Of a DNA stretch of 64,000 nt, positions 8,242-17,317 are shown one piece after another. The notes under the pieces were generated by a model. It worked only from the letters and a program-made list of their open reading frames with translations. It made no database searches and was not told the DNA's origin. The stretch is from RPRC01 sp034933285 (GTDB taxonomy: Bacteria; Desulfobacterota; Desulfuromonadia; Geobacterales; Geobacteraceae). How positions within the stretch are numbered: position 1 is the stretch's first letter; every line of letters begins with the position of its first letter. The translations under genes were made by a program, and so were the position numbers. The DNA is taken from contig JAYFNT010000030.1 in assembly GCA_034933285.1 (NCBI GenBank), positions 1 to 64,000 on the forward strand, read 5' to 3'.

Positions 8242-8265
8242 AGCCCGCCTCGTGCGGGCTTTCTT
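8242..8265 (+). terminator. Rho-independent terminator
   Basis: AGCCCGC (8242-8248) pairs with GCGGGCT (8254-8260), followed by TTCTTCT. It ends the transcript of the secreted protein at 7644-8207. Confidence 0.8.
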
Positions 8266-8336
8266 CTAGTTCCCCTCGCGGTGCTCACACATTTGCCTGC
8301 CCAGTTGATATGTCTCGGGTGCTGGGGGGCAGGCAG

Positions 8337-9773
8337 TTATCGTCCCTTTTCCACCAGCGCCACATTTTCCACATGGATCGTCTGGGGAAACATGTCCACC
8401 GGCTGAACCGCGTGGGTAACGTAGCCGAGTCCCGAAAGGATGTTCAGGTCCCTGACAAGTGTTTGAGGCGAGCAGGATACGTAGATGATCCGTTTCGGAT
8501 CGAGGCCTGCGGCGCTTTTCAGCACTTCCTCGTCGCATCCCTTGCGCGGCGGGTTCAGGACCACCAAGTCCACTTTTACGCATTCTTCATGCAGTTCCGA
8601 GAGAAGTTCCGCCGCATCGCCCGCCTCGAAACGACAGTTCCTGAGCCCGTTCAGCCGGGCGTTTTTTTCCGCATCGGCCACGGCGGCGTCCACCGATTCG
8701 AAGCCGATGACCTCCCGCGCGCCGGAAGCGAGATACAATGAAATGCCACCAACCCCGCAGTAAACATCCACGACAGTTTCACTGCCCGTCAGTTCCGCCC
8801 ACTCCCTCACTTGCCCGTAAATAGTCCGCGCGCCGTCATTGTTCACCTGGAAGAACGACCTGGGCGAGATGGAGAAGCGAACATCGCCCACGGCTTCGGC
8901 AAGGGTCTGCTGTTTCGTGACGAAGTAGTCGCGGTCTCCCATGATGATGTTGCCGGCCGAGCTGTTGACGTTCTGGCAGACCACCGCCACTTCCGGAGCT
9001 TGTGCCTGCAGGTGCTTGGCCAGGTGGTGGATCTCGTTGTAGCTCCGCTCGCTGGTGACGAAAACCACCATAGCGCGGTTTTCAAGCTCCGAGACCCTTA
9101 CCGCCAGGTAACGGAGCAGGCCGTTGCGGGTTTTCGGGTTGTATATGGGCACTTTTCCCTTGATGATCCCTTCGCGGACAGCCAAGGCAATGCGGTTGAT
9201 CAGGGGATGATGGAGGGGGCAGTCGGCGATGTCCATGACCTGGTGGCTGTTGCGGCGGTAGATGCCGATGACCGGGGATGCGAACCTGCCCGATATTACC
9301 AGCTTGGCTGTGTTGCGGTAGCCGAGGGGCTTTGCCGAAGGTGCAACCGGCCCGACTTCAACACCGCGAAGAGAAGGGAAGCGTTTGATGGCGCTTTCCA
9401 CCTGTTGTCTTTTCCAGTCCAGCTGGGCACGGTACTTCATGTGGATGAGAGGACATCCCTCGCAGGCGTTTCCCAGTCCGCAGGGAATCTGCGCCAGGCG
9501 GTCAGGCGAGTGCCGGAGGATCTTCAGGGTTTCGGCAAAAGTGTCCCGCTGGCCGGAAAAGGTGACTCTGGTCCGCACAGTTTCGCCCGGCAGCACACCG
9601 GCGACCCTGACCCTTGACGTCTCATGCACCGAAAGGCCGTAGCCCTCTTCGTCAAGGGTGGTTATTGCGAGGTCGAGAACCTGGCCGACTTTCGGCTTCA
9701 GTTTCGACAAAGATGCGGTTCCGGATTTTTTCCGCTCAGTGTCATTTCGTTTTGGTATCTTTTTTTCTTTCAT
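8337..9773 (-). CDS. rlmD: RlmD/TrmA-family 5-methyluridine RNA methyltransferase
   Basis: A 478-residue RNA methyltransferase: an N-terminal TRAM domain (about 25-85), a cysteine cluster for a 4Fe-4S centre (CGLGNACEGC), and a C-terminal SAM domain. Motif I is VVDVYCGVGG. The NPPRKGC motif and the catalytic cysteine in YVSCSPQTL complete the m5U site. It probably makes m5U in 23S rRNA (U1939 type), though tRNA-acting paralogues look alike. The ATG at 9773 (MKEKK) is preferred to an upstream TTG because the basic linker typical of the family begins here, but no clear Shine-Dalgarno precedes either. It is convergent with the gene at 7644. Confidence 0.85.
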   Translation of the reverse strand: MKEKKIPKRNDTERKKSGTASLSKLKPKVGQVLDLAITTLDEEGYGLSVHETSRVRVAGVLPGETVRTRVTFSGQRDTFAETLKILRHSPDRLAQIPCGLGNACEGCPLIHMKYRAQLDWKRQQVESAIKRFPSLRGVEVGPVAPSAKPLGYRNTAKLVISGRFASPVIGIYRRNSHQVMDIADCPLHHPLINRIALAVREGIIKGKVPIYNPKTRNGLLRYLAVRVSELENRAMVVFVTSERSYNEIHHLAKHLQAQAPEVAVVCQNVNSSAGNIIMGDRDYFVTKQQTLAEAVGDVRFSISPRSFFQVNNDGARTIYGQVREWAELTGSETVVDVYCGVGGISLYLASGAREVIGFESVDAAVADAEKNARLNGLRNCRFEAGDAAELLSELHEECVKVDLVVLNPPRKGCDEEVLKSAAGLDPKRIIYVSCSPQTLVRDLNILSGLGYVTHAVQPVDMFPQTIHVENVALVEKGR

Positions 9774-9815
9774 GTGTACTACTAGAAAGGAAAAGGAGGT
9801 TTTTGTCAAATTCAA

Positions 9816-9851
9816 AATCCCCCCCGCCCCCCTTTGGCAAAGTGGGGAGAA
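9816..9851. repeat. Degenerate C-rich/G-rich palindrome
   Basis: An AAATCCCCC-type head followed by CCCCCCTTT and AAAGTGGGG. This is a damaged relative of the compound palindrome between trpB2 and trpF (25607-25700). Confidence 0.4.
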
Positions 9852-9864
9852 TCTTGATTTACGA

Positions 9865-9897
9865 AGACCTGCCAGGTTTTCAAAACCTGGCAGGTCT
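9865..9897. repeat. Perfect palindrome AGACCTGCCAGGTTTT, copy 1
   Basis: A 16-bp arm (9865-9880) is perfectly inverted at 9882-9897 around one central base. A second copy with the same arms (15 bp, centre TCG) lies at 46000-46032 between macB and the efflux channel gene. Confidence 0.8.
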
Positions 9898-10004
9898 CAG
9901 AAGCTTAACCTATAATACTTTCCCCTTTAAGAAACGGTGACAGTGGGGAAATTACGGACCGTCTTCCTTGATTTTTCCGCATACTTTCGTTATTATACTT
10001 CGTT

Positions 10005-11066
10005 ATGAAAAAAACGACCAAACAGATCCGGATCGGTAGCGTAGCCGTCGGCGGCGGGGCGCCCTGCTCGGTCCAGTCCATGTGCAGCACCGACACCCGT
10101 GACGTGGCCGCCACCACGGCCCAGATCGCGCGCCTTTCCGAGGCAGGTTGCGAACTGGTGCGCTGCGCGGTTCTGGACATGCAGGCCGCGGAGGCTCTCG
10201 GCGCCATCAAGGCGAACTGCCCGATCCCGCTTATCGCCGACATCCATTTCGATTACAAGCTTGCCCTGAAGGCCCTGGAAATTGGAGTTGACGGCTTGCG
10301 CATCAATCCGGGCAACATCGGCGAGCGCTGGAAGGTGGCCGAGGTGGTATCTGCCGCATCTGAGCGCCGGGTCCCGATCCGCATCGGGGTCAACGCCGGT
10401 TCCCTGGAAAAGGAACTCCTTGAAAGGTACGGCCACCCCACAGCCGAGGCCATGGTGGAGTCTGCTCTTGGGCATGTGGCGATCCTTGAAGAACTGGGCT
10501 ACGACCAGATCAAGATTTCCCTGAAGGCATCGGATGTCATGAAGACAGTGGAGGCCTATCGGTTGCTGTCGCAACGGGTGGATTATCCGCTTCACATAGG
10601 CATTACCGAGGCGGGCACCACGTTTTCCGGCACCATAAAGTCCTCGGTCGGACTCGGCATTCTCCTGGCAGACGGAATCGGAGACACCCTGCGGGTGTCC
10701 CTGACCGGAGATCCGGTGGACGAAATCCGGGTCGGTTTCGGCATCCTCAAGGCTCTCGGCCTTCGGCAGCGCGGCATCAACCTGGTTTCCTGCCCCACCT
10801 GCGGCCGCTGCCAGATCGACCTGATACCTGTGGCCGAAGAGGTGGAGCGGCGCCTGCAGAGGATCGTCAAGCCCATCAAGGTCGCGGTCATGGGGTGCGT
10901 GGTGAACGGCCCCGGCGAGGCCCGGGAGGCTGATGTGGGAATAGCCGGCGGCAAGGGCGAAGGGTTGCTGTTCCGTCACGGAGAGGTAATCCGCAAGGTT
11001 CCGGAAAGGGAGCTGGCCGACGCCCTGGTGGAAGAAGTGGAAAAAATGGCGGAGGAACCGCTGTAG
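10005..11066 (+). CDS. ispG: 4-hydroxy-3-methylbut-2-enyl diphosphate synthase
   Basis: IspG (GcpE) converts methylerythritol cyclodiphosphate to HMBPP in the non-mevalonate isoprenoid pathway. The 353-residue length fits the short bacterial form. The TIM-barrel half begins IRIGSVAVGGGAPCSVQSM. The 4Fe-4S ligands are in CPTCGRC (263-269) and C298 of MGCVVNGPGEA (296-306), with the catalytic Glu305 in the latter. It is a cytoplasmic iron-sulfur enzyme. proS and pyrF follow on the same strand, separated by GC hairpin repeats, so cotranscription is possible. The promoter lies in the short gap from 9900. Confidence 0.97.
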   Translation: MKKTTKQIRIGSVAVGGGAPCSVQSMCSTDTRDVAATTAQIARLSEAGCELVRCAVLDMQAAEALGAIKANCPIPLIADIHFDYKLALKALEIGVDGLRINPGNIGERWKVAEVVSAASERRVPIRIGVNAGSLEKELLERYGHPTAEAMVESALGHVAILEELGYDQIKISLKASDVMKTVEAYRLLSQRVDYPLHIGITEAGTTFSGTIKSSVGLGILLADGIGDTLRVSLTGDPVDEIRVGFGILKALGLRQRGINLVSCPTCGRCQIDLIPVAEEVERRLQRIVKPIKVAVMGCVVNGPGEAREADVGIAGGKGEGLLFRHGEVIRKVPERELADALVEEVEKMAEEPL

Positions 11067-11190
11067 GGGCGGGTCTCCAACCCGCCCTCGGTGTGTTTTG
11101 CCCACATCATGATATTTCAAGAAACGTAGGGGCAACCCCCCGTGGTTGCCCTTTCATTGGGCAGGCACAGGGGCCTGCCCCTACAATTAT
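11064..11190. repeat. Tandem GC-rich hairpin repeats (TAGGGGC type)
   Basis: Three hairpins occur in a row: GGGGCGGGT with ACCCGCCCT (11066-11088), GGGCAACCC with GTGGTTGCCC (11130-11151), and GGCAGGC with GCCTGCCCC (11159-11182). Each is marked by a TAGGGGC or GCCCCTA string. A similar unit is at 32308-32331. They fill the ispG–proS gap. Confidence 0.6.
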
Positions 11191-11209
11191 TGCAAAGGAA
11201 GCATACACC

Positions 11210-12927
<1,718 letters not shown>

Positions 12928-12931
<4 letters not shown>

Positions 12932-12986
12932 GCGATAGGCGATGGGCGATAGGTCATAACCTAAAACTTAAAACTTAAAACCTATA
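12928..12986. repeat. Heptameric tandem repeats (GGCGATA, AAAACTT)
   Basis: Copies of GGCGATA/GGCAATA with a strict 7-base period are followed by AAAACTT units, also 7-base. The proS stop codon lies at the start of the tract. Comparable tracts occur at 21628-21727 and 34318-34510. Confidence 0.7.
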
Positions 12987-13012
12987 CCCACCGCCTTGTG
13001 CCAGGATTTTAT

Positions 13013-13738
13013 ATGACCCGAGATGAAGCACGTTCCAAAATAATATTCGCTCTTGACGTGGATTCCTTCAATGCCGCCAAGCACTGGGTTTCCCGGCTTT
13101 CCGGCAAGGTGGGTATGTTCAAGGTCGGCAAGCAGCTCTTTACCGCCTACGGTCCCGACATCGTCCGTATGATCGAGAACTTCGGCGCCGGGGTGTTTTT
13201 GGACCTGAAGTACCACGACATCCCCAACACGGTTGCAATGGCTTCACGTGAAGCTGCACGGTTGCGGGTAAAGCTTTTCAACCTCCATGCCCTGGGCGGC
13301 TACGACATGATGGCCCGGACCATGGAGGCAATCCACGAGGAATTCCCCGAAGCTGACCGTCCCAGGGTGCTGGCGGTTACCATCCTGACCTCTTCCACCG
13401 AAGAGACCCTGCGCGGGGTAGGAATCGAGCGCTCTGTCGAGGAAATGGTGGTGCGTCTTGCTCTTCTGGCGAAAAAGGCGGGCGTCGACGGTGTTGTGGC
13501 TTCCCCCCGCGAAGTGCCGCTGATCCGCGCGGCGTGCGGGAAGAATTTCCTCATCGTCACCCCTGGTGTCCGGCCTTCCTTTGCCTCTGCCGACGACCAG
13601 AAACGGATCATGACCCCGGCCGAGGCAGTGGCTTCGGGCTCGGATTTCCTGGTTATCGGCCGTCCCATCAGCGCGGCGCCTGACCCGATGGTTGCGGTCG
13701 AGATGATCGTGGACGAGATAACTGCCACAAAATCCTGA
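13013..13738 (+). CDS. pyrF: Orotidine-5'-phosphate decarboxylase
   Basis: PyrF makes UMP from OMP in pyrimidine synthesis. The 241-residue length and TIM barrel are those of the short bacterial class. The catalytic Asp-Lys-Asp network is visible as FLDLKYHDIPNTV near residues 61-73. The phosphate-binding loop near the C-terminus includes IGRPI. ATG 13013 has CAGGA 6 bases upstream; a GTG at 12998 is the alternative. It is followed by rlmB 58 bases downstream, so they probably share a transcript. Confidence 0.95.
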   Translation: MTRDEARSKIIFALDVDSFNAAKHWVSRLSGKVGMFKVGKQLFTAYGPDIVRMIENFGAGVFLDLKYHDIPNTVAMASREAARLRVKLFNLHALGGYDMMARTMEAIHEEFPEADRPRVLAVTILTSSTEETLRGVGIERSVEEMVVRLALLAKKAGVDGVVASPREVPLIRAACGKNFLIVTPGVRPSFASADDQKRIMTPAEAVASGSDFLVIGRPISAAPDPMVAVEMIVDEITATKS

Positions 13739-13796
13739 AAACTGTATTCAAAGGGATGTACGGGACATAGCGGACTCCGGTTCCTGAAAGGAAACA

Positions 13797-14540
13797 ATGA
13801 AAGAGGAGATCATCTACGGGCTCAACCCAGTGCTGGAAGCCCTTCGGGGAACGCGAAAGGTTTTCGAGCTGTTCATTGCCGGGACCGGCACTGACAAGAG
13901 GCTGGAAAAGCTTCTGAAGCTGGCCGGAGACAAGGGAGTGCCGGTAAGGAACCGGGAACGGTCGGACATTGCCCGGCTCTGCGGCAGCGACCACCATCAG
14001 GGCGTGGCGCTCCGGGCCGAAGCATTTGCTTACGCTGATCTGGAAGACATCCTGGTACGATGCCGGGCATTTCCGGGGGACGGACTGCTGCTGGTGCTGG
14101 ACGGCGTTCAGGATCCTCACAACCTGGGCGCGCTGATCCGCAGCGCTGCCTGCGCAGGAGCTCACGGGGTGATCATTCCCAAGGACAGGGCCGTCGGGGT
14201 GACTCCCACGGTGGAAAAGGCATCGGCCGGCGCAGTGGAAACGATCCCTGTTGCCCAGGTGGTGAACATCGCCCAGGCGCTGGAGGAGCTCAAGAAAGAA
14301 GGATTCTGGATATACGGGGCCACGGACAATGCTTCGTCCATTCTCTACGGACAGAGATTTTCCGGTTCGGTCGCCCTGGTCATCGGCAGCGAGGGTGAAG
14401 GCATGCGGCCGCTGGTGCGGAAGAAATGCGACGCCCTGTTTTCCATCCCCATGCATGGCGGAGTGAGTTCGCTGAATGCCTCGGTTGCGGGAGGAGTGGC
14501 GCTGTTCGAGATTGTGAGGCAGAGATTGTCAGCACATTAA
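13797..14540 (+). CDS. rlmB: 23S rRNA 2'-O-ribose methyltransferase, TrmH/SpoU family
   Basis: A 247-residue SPOUT-class methyltransferase, probably RlmB, acting on G2251 of 23S rRNA. An N-terminal L30e-like substrate domain (1-75: YGLNPVLEALRGTRKVFELF) precedes the trefoil-knot domain. Motif 1 is DGVQDPHNLGALIRSA (about 101-116), motif 2 VIGSEGEGM, and motif 3 IPMHGGVSSLNASVA. The start has GAAAGGA upstream. It ends with a terminator at 14581. A related tRNA methyltransferase cannot be excluded, but the L30e domain favours RlmB. Confidence 0.9.
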   Translation: MKEEIIYGLNPVLEALRGTRKVFELFIAGTGTDKRLEKLLKLAGDKGVPVRNRERSDIARLCGSDHHQGVALRAEAFAYADLEDILVRCRAFPGDGLLLVLDGVQDPHNLGALIRSAACAGAHGVIIPKDRAVGVTPTVEKASAGAVETIPVAQVVNIAQALEELKKEGFWIYGATDNASSILYGQRFSGSVALVIGSEGEGMRPLVRKKCDALFSIPMHGGVSSLNASVAGGVALFEIVRQRLSAH

Positions 14541-14579
14541 CGGATAGCGGACACTGCGTCAACCATACAGCCATGACGA

Positions 14580-14617
14580 GAAAGCCGGTTCCCATAATGG
14601 GACTCGGCTTTTTTCGT
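14580..14617 (+). terminator. Rho-independent terminator after rlmB
   Basis: AAAGCCG and TCCCAT pair with ATGGGA and CGGCTTT, followed by a run of T. It closes the ispG–rlmB gene series. Confidence 0.8.
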
Positions 14618-14687
14618 CAAGCTCGGGCAGACTGACAGCTTATCCATCATACCGCAACGGCCATATCCGGCATGGGAAAGCAGCTGG

Positions 14688-14999
14688 TCAGGAATGGGGA
14701 CAACTTGTTGTCAGGCTGTAAATGGCGTGATTGATGAGCCTGGAAATCTTTGACTGCTTCAGGTTCAACACCATGCCTATTTCGTTGAAATCAAGTTCTT
14801 CGTAAAAATGCAGCGAAAGCACGAGACGCTCAATTTCGGGCAGGTTTTCGATGGCTCTGCCCAGTTCAACGGGATCCTTTGCCGCAAGCGAGAGACCGGG
14901 ATCTGCTGCGGCAGCGCGGGTGATGTTCAGCTGGGGCTTCCCGATTGAAAGACCGACCGGATTGCCAATGGATTGATTCACTGCTGATATGGTTTCCAT
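14688..14999 (-). CDS. Orphan sigma-70 region 4-like protein
   Basis: A 103-residue protein whose residues about 45-95 read like sigma factor region 4: a helix ENLPEIERLVLSLHFYEEL followed by a helix-turn-helix (FNEIGMVLNLKQSKISRLINHAI). This resembles FliA/SigB-type C-termini. There is no region 2 or 3, so it cannot be a complete sigma factor. It may bind RNA polymerase or DNA as a modulator. AGAGGAAAC lies upstream of the ATG. The first 40 residues are low in recognisable structure. It is divergently placed from glgC, with 436 bases between. Confidence 0.7.
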   Translation of the reverse strand: METISAVNQSIGNPVGLSIGKPQLNITRAAAADPGLSLAAKDPVELGRAIENLPEIERLVLSLHFYEELDFNEIGMVLNLKQSKISRLINHAIYSLTTSCPHS

Positions 15000-15337
15000 A
15001 GTTGTTTCCTCTTTGCATCAATTGCGCGTTTATTTCCGCAGTATCTGGATCATTCTTCGGACTAACTTTGTTTGAGCAGCTGTGCAAAAGTTGAACTTTA
15101 CCGACCGCAACGATCGTTTATCGGCCCGGTCTTTCAATATGTCTGACTGCTTTTCAACTTATTGAGATCTGGAGTGTTTCCATTCGGCTTCTTTCTTTCG
15201 GGCTACGCTTCCGGGTCGATTCATGTCCTCTATGGCATCTTAATAGCAAGTTCTCTACCAACTTTGAAGGAATTTTGCACACAAATTTACGGGAAAGTGA
15301 TTCCCGCATTGGTGGTCGTTTCTTTTTAGTTGGAATC
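15000..15337. other. Intergenic region between the sigma-4 gene and glgC
   Basis: A moderately AT-rich divergent spacer. It should hold the promoter for the reverse-strand sigma-like gene, but I see no consensus −10/−35 pair or −24/−12 element there. No coding region or clear repeat is found. Confidence 0.5.
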
Positions 15338-15366
15338 CTGACGGGTTATCGCTTGCGTGATAGAAT
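15338..15366 (+). promoter_or_regulatory. Possible sigma-70 promoter of glgC
   Basis: CTGACG (15338-15343) and TAGAAT (15361-15366) are 17 bases apart, about 70 bases before the glgC start. The match to consensus is partial. Confidence 0.35.
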
Positions 15367-15435
15367 GTAGTCAATACCGTTTCGTGTTCAATTCCAAGGC
15401 TTGTCCAGTGTGCAGTCGACAAAGGAGGGAGTGCA

Positions 15436-16647
15436 ATGAATGATTTACTGGGGATTGTCCTGGCGGGTGGCGCCGGAGAACGTCTGAAGCCCCTCACCGC
15501 GGTTCGTGCCAAGCCGGCGGTTCCTTTTGGCGGCAAATACCGGATCATCGATTTTGTCCTGAACAGCATGATCAACTCCGGCATCAGGAACATAAAGCTT
15601 CTGGTGCAGACACTGTCGCAGCCGCTCATCGTTCACGTGAGCACCATGTGGCCGTCGGCGCCGGTTTACAATTACTTTGTCCAATGCATACCCGCGCAGA
15701 AGCGGATGGGTGAACAGTGGTACAAGAGCACTGCTGACGCTGTCTATCAGAATCTGAACATCTTCATGGACAACCCATGCTTCAAGAGGGCGGCGATCTT
15801 TTCCGGCGATCACATCTTCAAGGTGGACGCAAGCCAGATCGACAGCTTCCACAGGGCAAAGGGGGCCGATTTCACCATCTCCGCCATGGTGATAAAAAAG
15901 GAAGATGCCAGCCGTTTCGGTATCATCGAGGTGGATCAGCACGGCAGGGTGATCGGGTTCGAGGAAAAACCGGAGAATCCCAGGGAGATGCCTGACATGC
16001 CAGGGTTCTGTCTGACTTCCATGGGGAATTACATTGCCAATATTCCTTCGCTGATCGAGATGGTGAGCGAGGATGCCGGCGTGGAGAAATCGTCCCACGA
16101 TTTCGGCAAGGATATCATACCGTTAATGCTGAAAAAGGGACTCAAGGTGTTTGCCTATGATTTCAGCGAAAACTATGTTCCCGGCGAGGATCACATCTAC
16201 TGGCGCGATGTGGGCACCATCAAGTCCTACTGGGAAGCCAACATGGACCTGGTGAGCATCAAGCCGGAGCTGAACCTTTACAACCATTTGTGGCCGGTCA
16301 AGACGTCGCCCGACTTCGCCCCCCCGGCGAAACTGGTGATGAGGCAATCGCTCATAGACAATGCCATAATCAGTGGCGGGTGCATAATCACCCAGGCAGA
16401 GATCAGCAACTCGGTGCTCAGCCAGAGTGTGCGCGTTGAAAAAAAATCGCTGGTCAGTGAGAGCATCATTTTCGCAGGCGTTACCATCAGTGAGGGAGCC
16501 CAGGTGCGCAAAGCCATAATCGACAAGAACGTTCTCGTTCCCCCCAATACCCGCATCGGATTTTCCAAGGAAGAAGACGAGGCGCGGGGATTCAGGGTTT
16601 CCGACGGGATCACCGTCGTGCCCAAGAGCTACATTTTCCCCGCATGA
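15436..16647 (+). CDS. glgC: Glucose-1-phosphate adenylyltransferase
   Basis: GlgC makes ADP-glucose for glycogen synthesis. The 403-residue length fits. The nucleotidyltransferase signature is at the N-terminus (VLAGGAGERLKPLT, residues 8-21), followed by KPAVPFGGKYRIIDF. The catalytic and metal-binding region contains GDHIF. The glucose-1-phosphate site is represented by FEEKP. The C-terminal left-handed beta-helix (about 290-400) carries the allosteric part. AAAGGAGG precedes the ATG by 8 bases, a strong site. It is a single gene ended by a hairpin at 16660. Confidence 0.95.
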   Translation: MNDLLGIVLAGGAGERLKPLTAVRAKPAVPFGGKYRIIDFVLNSMINSGIRNIKLLVQTLSQPLIVHVSTMWPSAPVYNYFVQCIPAQKRMGEQWYKSTADAVYQNLNIFMDNPCFKRAAIFSGDHIFKVDASQIDSFHRAKGADFTISAMVIKKEDASRFGIIEVDQHGRVIGFEEKPENPREMPDMPGFCLTSMGNYIANIPSLIEMVSEDAGVEKSSHDFGKDIIPLMLKKGLKVFAYDFSENYVPGEDHIYWRDVGTIKSYWEANMDLVSIKPELNLYNHLWPVKTSPDFAPPAKLVMRQSLIDNAIISGGCIITQAEISNSVLSQSVRVEKKSLVSESIIFAGVTISEGAQVRKAIIDKNVLVPPNTRIGFSKEEDEARGFRVSDGITVVPKSYIFPA

Positions 16648-16658
16648 CATAAAAGCAA

Positions 16659-16692
16659 AAAGGGGATGGTCCATTGAAGAACCATCCCCTTT
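16659..16692 (+). terminator. Terminator of glgC, possibly bidirectional
   Basis: AAGGGGATGGT pairs with ACCATCCCCTTT across an 8-9 base loop. A-rich sequence on one side and T's on the other would also serve the convergent rubrerythrin-like gene. Confidence 0.75.
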
Positions 16693-16754
16693 GTTCATTG
16701 CCATTTCATTCGGCTGTTGGGACAGATCGCAAGATCTGCCAATGTGGCTGTGAA

Positions 16755-17207
16755 CTACCAGACTTCAACATATGCCATATCGCTGTAAATTCCCTCAAGC
16801 CTGACTTTGTGGCCCTGCTCCATGCGGGAAAGCTGCCCGAACATTTCCTTCTGTTCCTTGTCGGCACTGGCCTTGGCCAGTTCTGCGTACATTACCATTG
16901 CCTCTTCTTCGTTCTTCATGGCCAGCGCCATGGCGTCAGCCGGTTTCATGGCTATGCTGAGCGCAGGCTTGCCTACGGTTTCGGCAATCTTGTAGTCCGC
17001 ATTCTCATCGAATTTCATGGGTTTTGCCTGGGTGAGAAGACCCTGCAGGAAATCCTGGTGCTTCTTTTCCTCGTCAGCCAGATCCTTGAAAATGGACTTC
17101 AGATTGGCGTTTTCCAGCTTTTCGCCTGCGGCCTTGTAGAAGTTGTAAGCTTCGATTTCATTTCCGACTGCCATTGATATAACTTTTTTGTAATCTTCTG
17201 CGTTCAT
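16755..17207 (-). CDS. Rubrerythrin/ferritin-like diiron protein
   Basis: A 150-residue four-helix protein of the ferritin-like (rubrerythrin N-terminal) group. Diiron ligands are visible as paired Glu and ExxH motifs: NEIEAYNFY, DEEKKHQDF, NEEEAMVMY and RMEQGHKVR. The rubredoxin-like Cys4 domain of true rubrerythrins is absent. ATG 17207 is chosen because AAAGGGG lies 6-7 bases upstream; the longer frame adds 15 unlikely residues. It probably acts in peroxide defence or iron handling in the cytoplasm of an anaerobe. It is convergent with glgC. Confidence 0.82.
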   Translation of the reverse strand: MNAEDYKKVISMAVGNEIEAYNFYKAAGEKLENANLKSIFKDLADEEKKHQDFLQGLLTQAKPMKFDENADYKIAETVGKPALSIAMKPADAMALAMKNEEEAMVMYAELAKASADKEQKEMFGQLSRMEQGHKVRLEGIYSDMAYVEVW

Positions 17208-17317
17208 TGCATCCCCTTTCTTCCCGAGAAATTTATTGCCATAAGCAAACAAATGATATCACACAGTACCAATATGGGTATGTTATGTCAATATATTGGA
17301 ATAGATTTTGCCGGTAT

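Noticed and set aside
9993..11135. 380-codon reverse-strand frame opposite ispG
   Set aside because: It mirrors ispG codon structure and contains no motif; typical antisense frame in GC-rich DNA.
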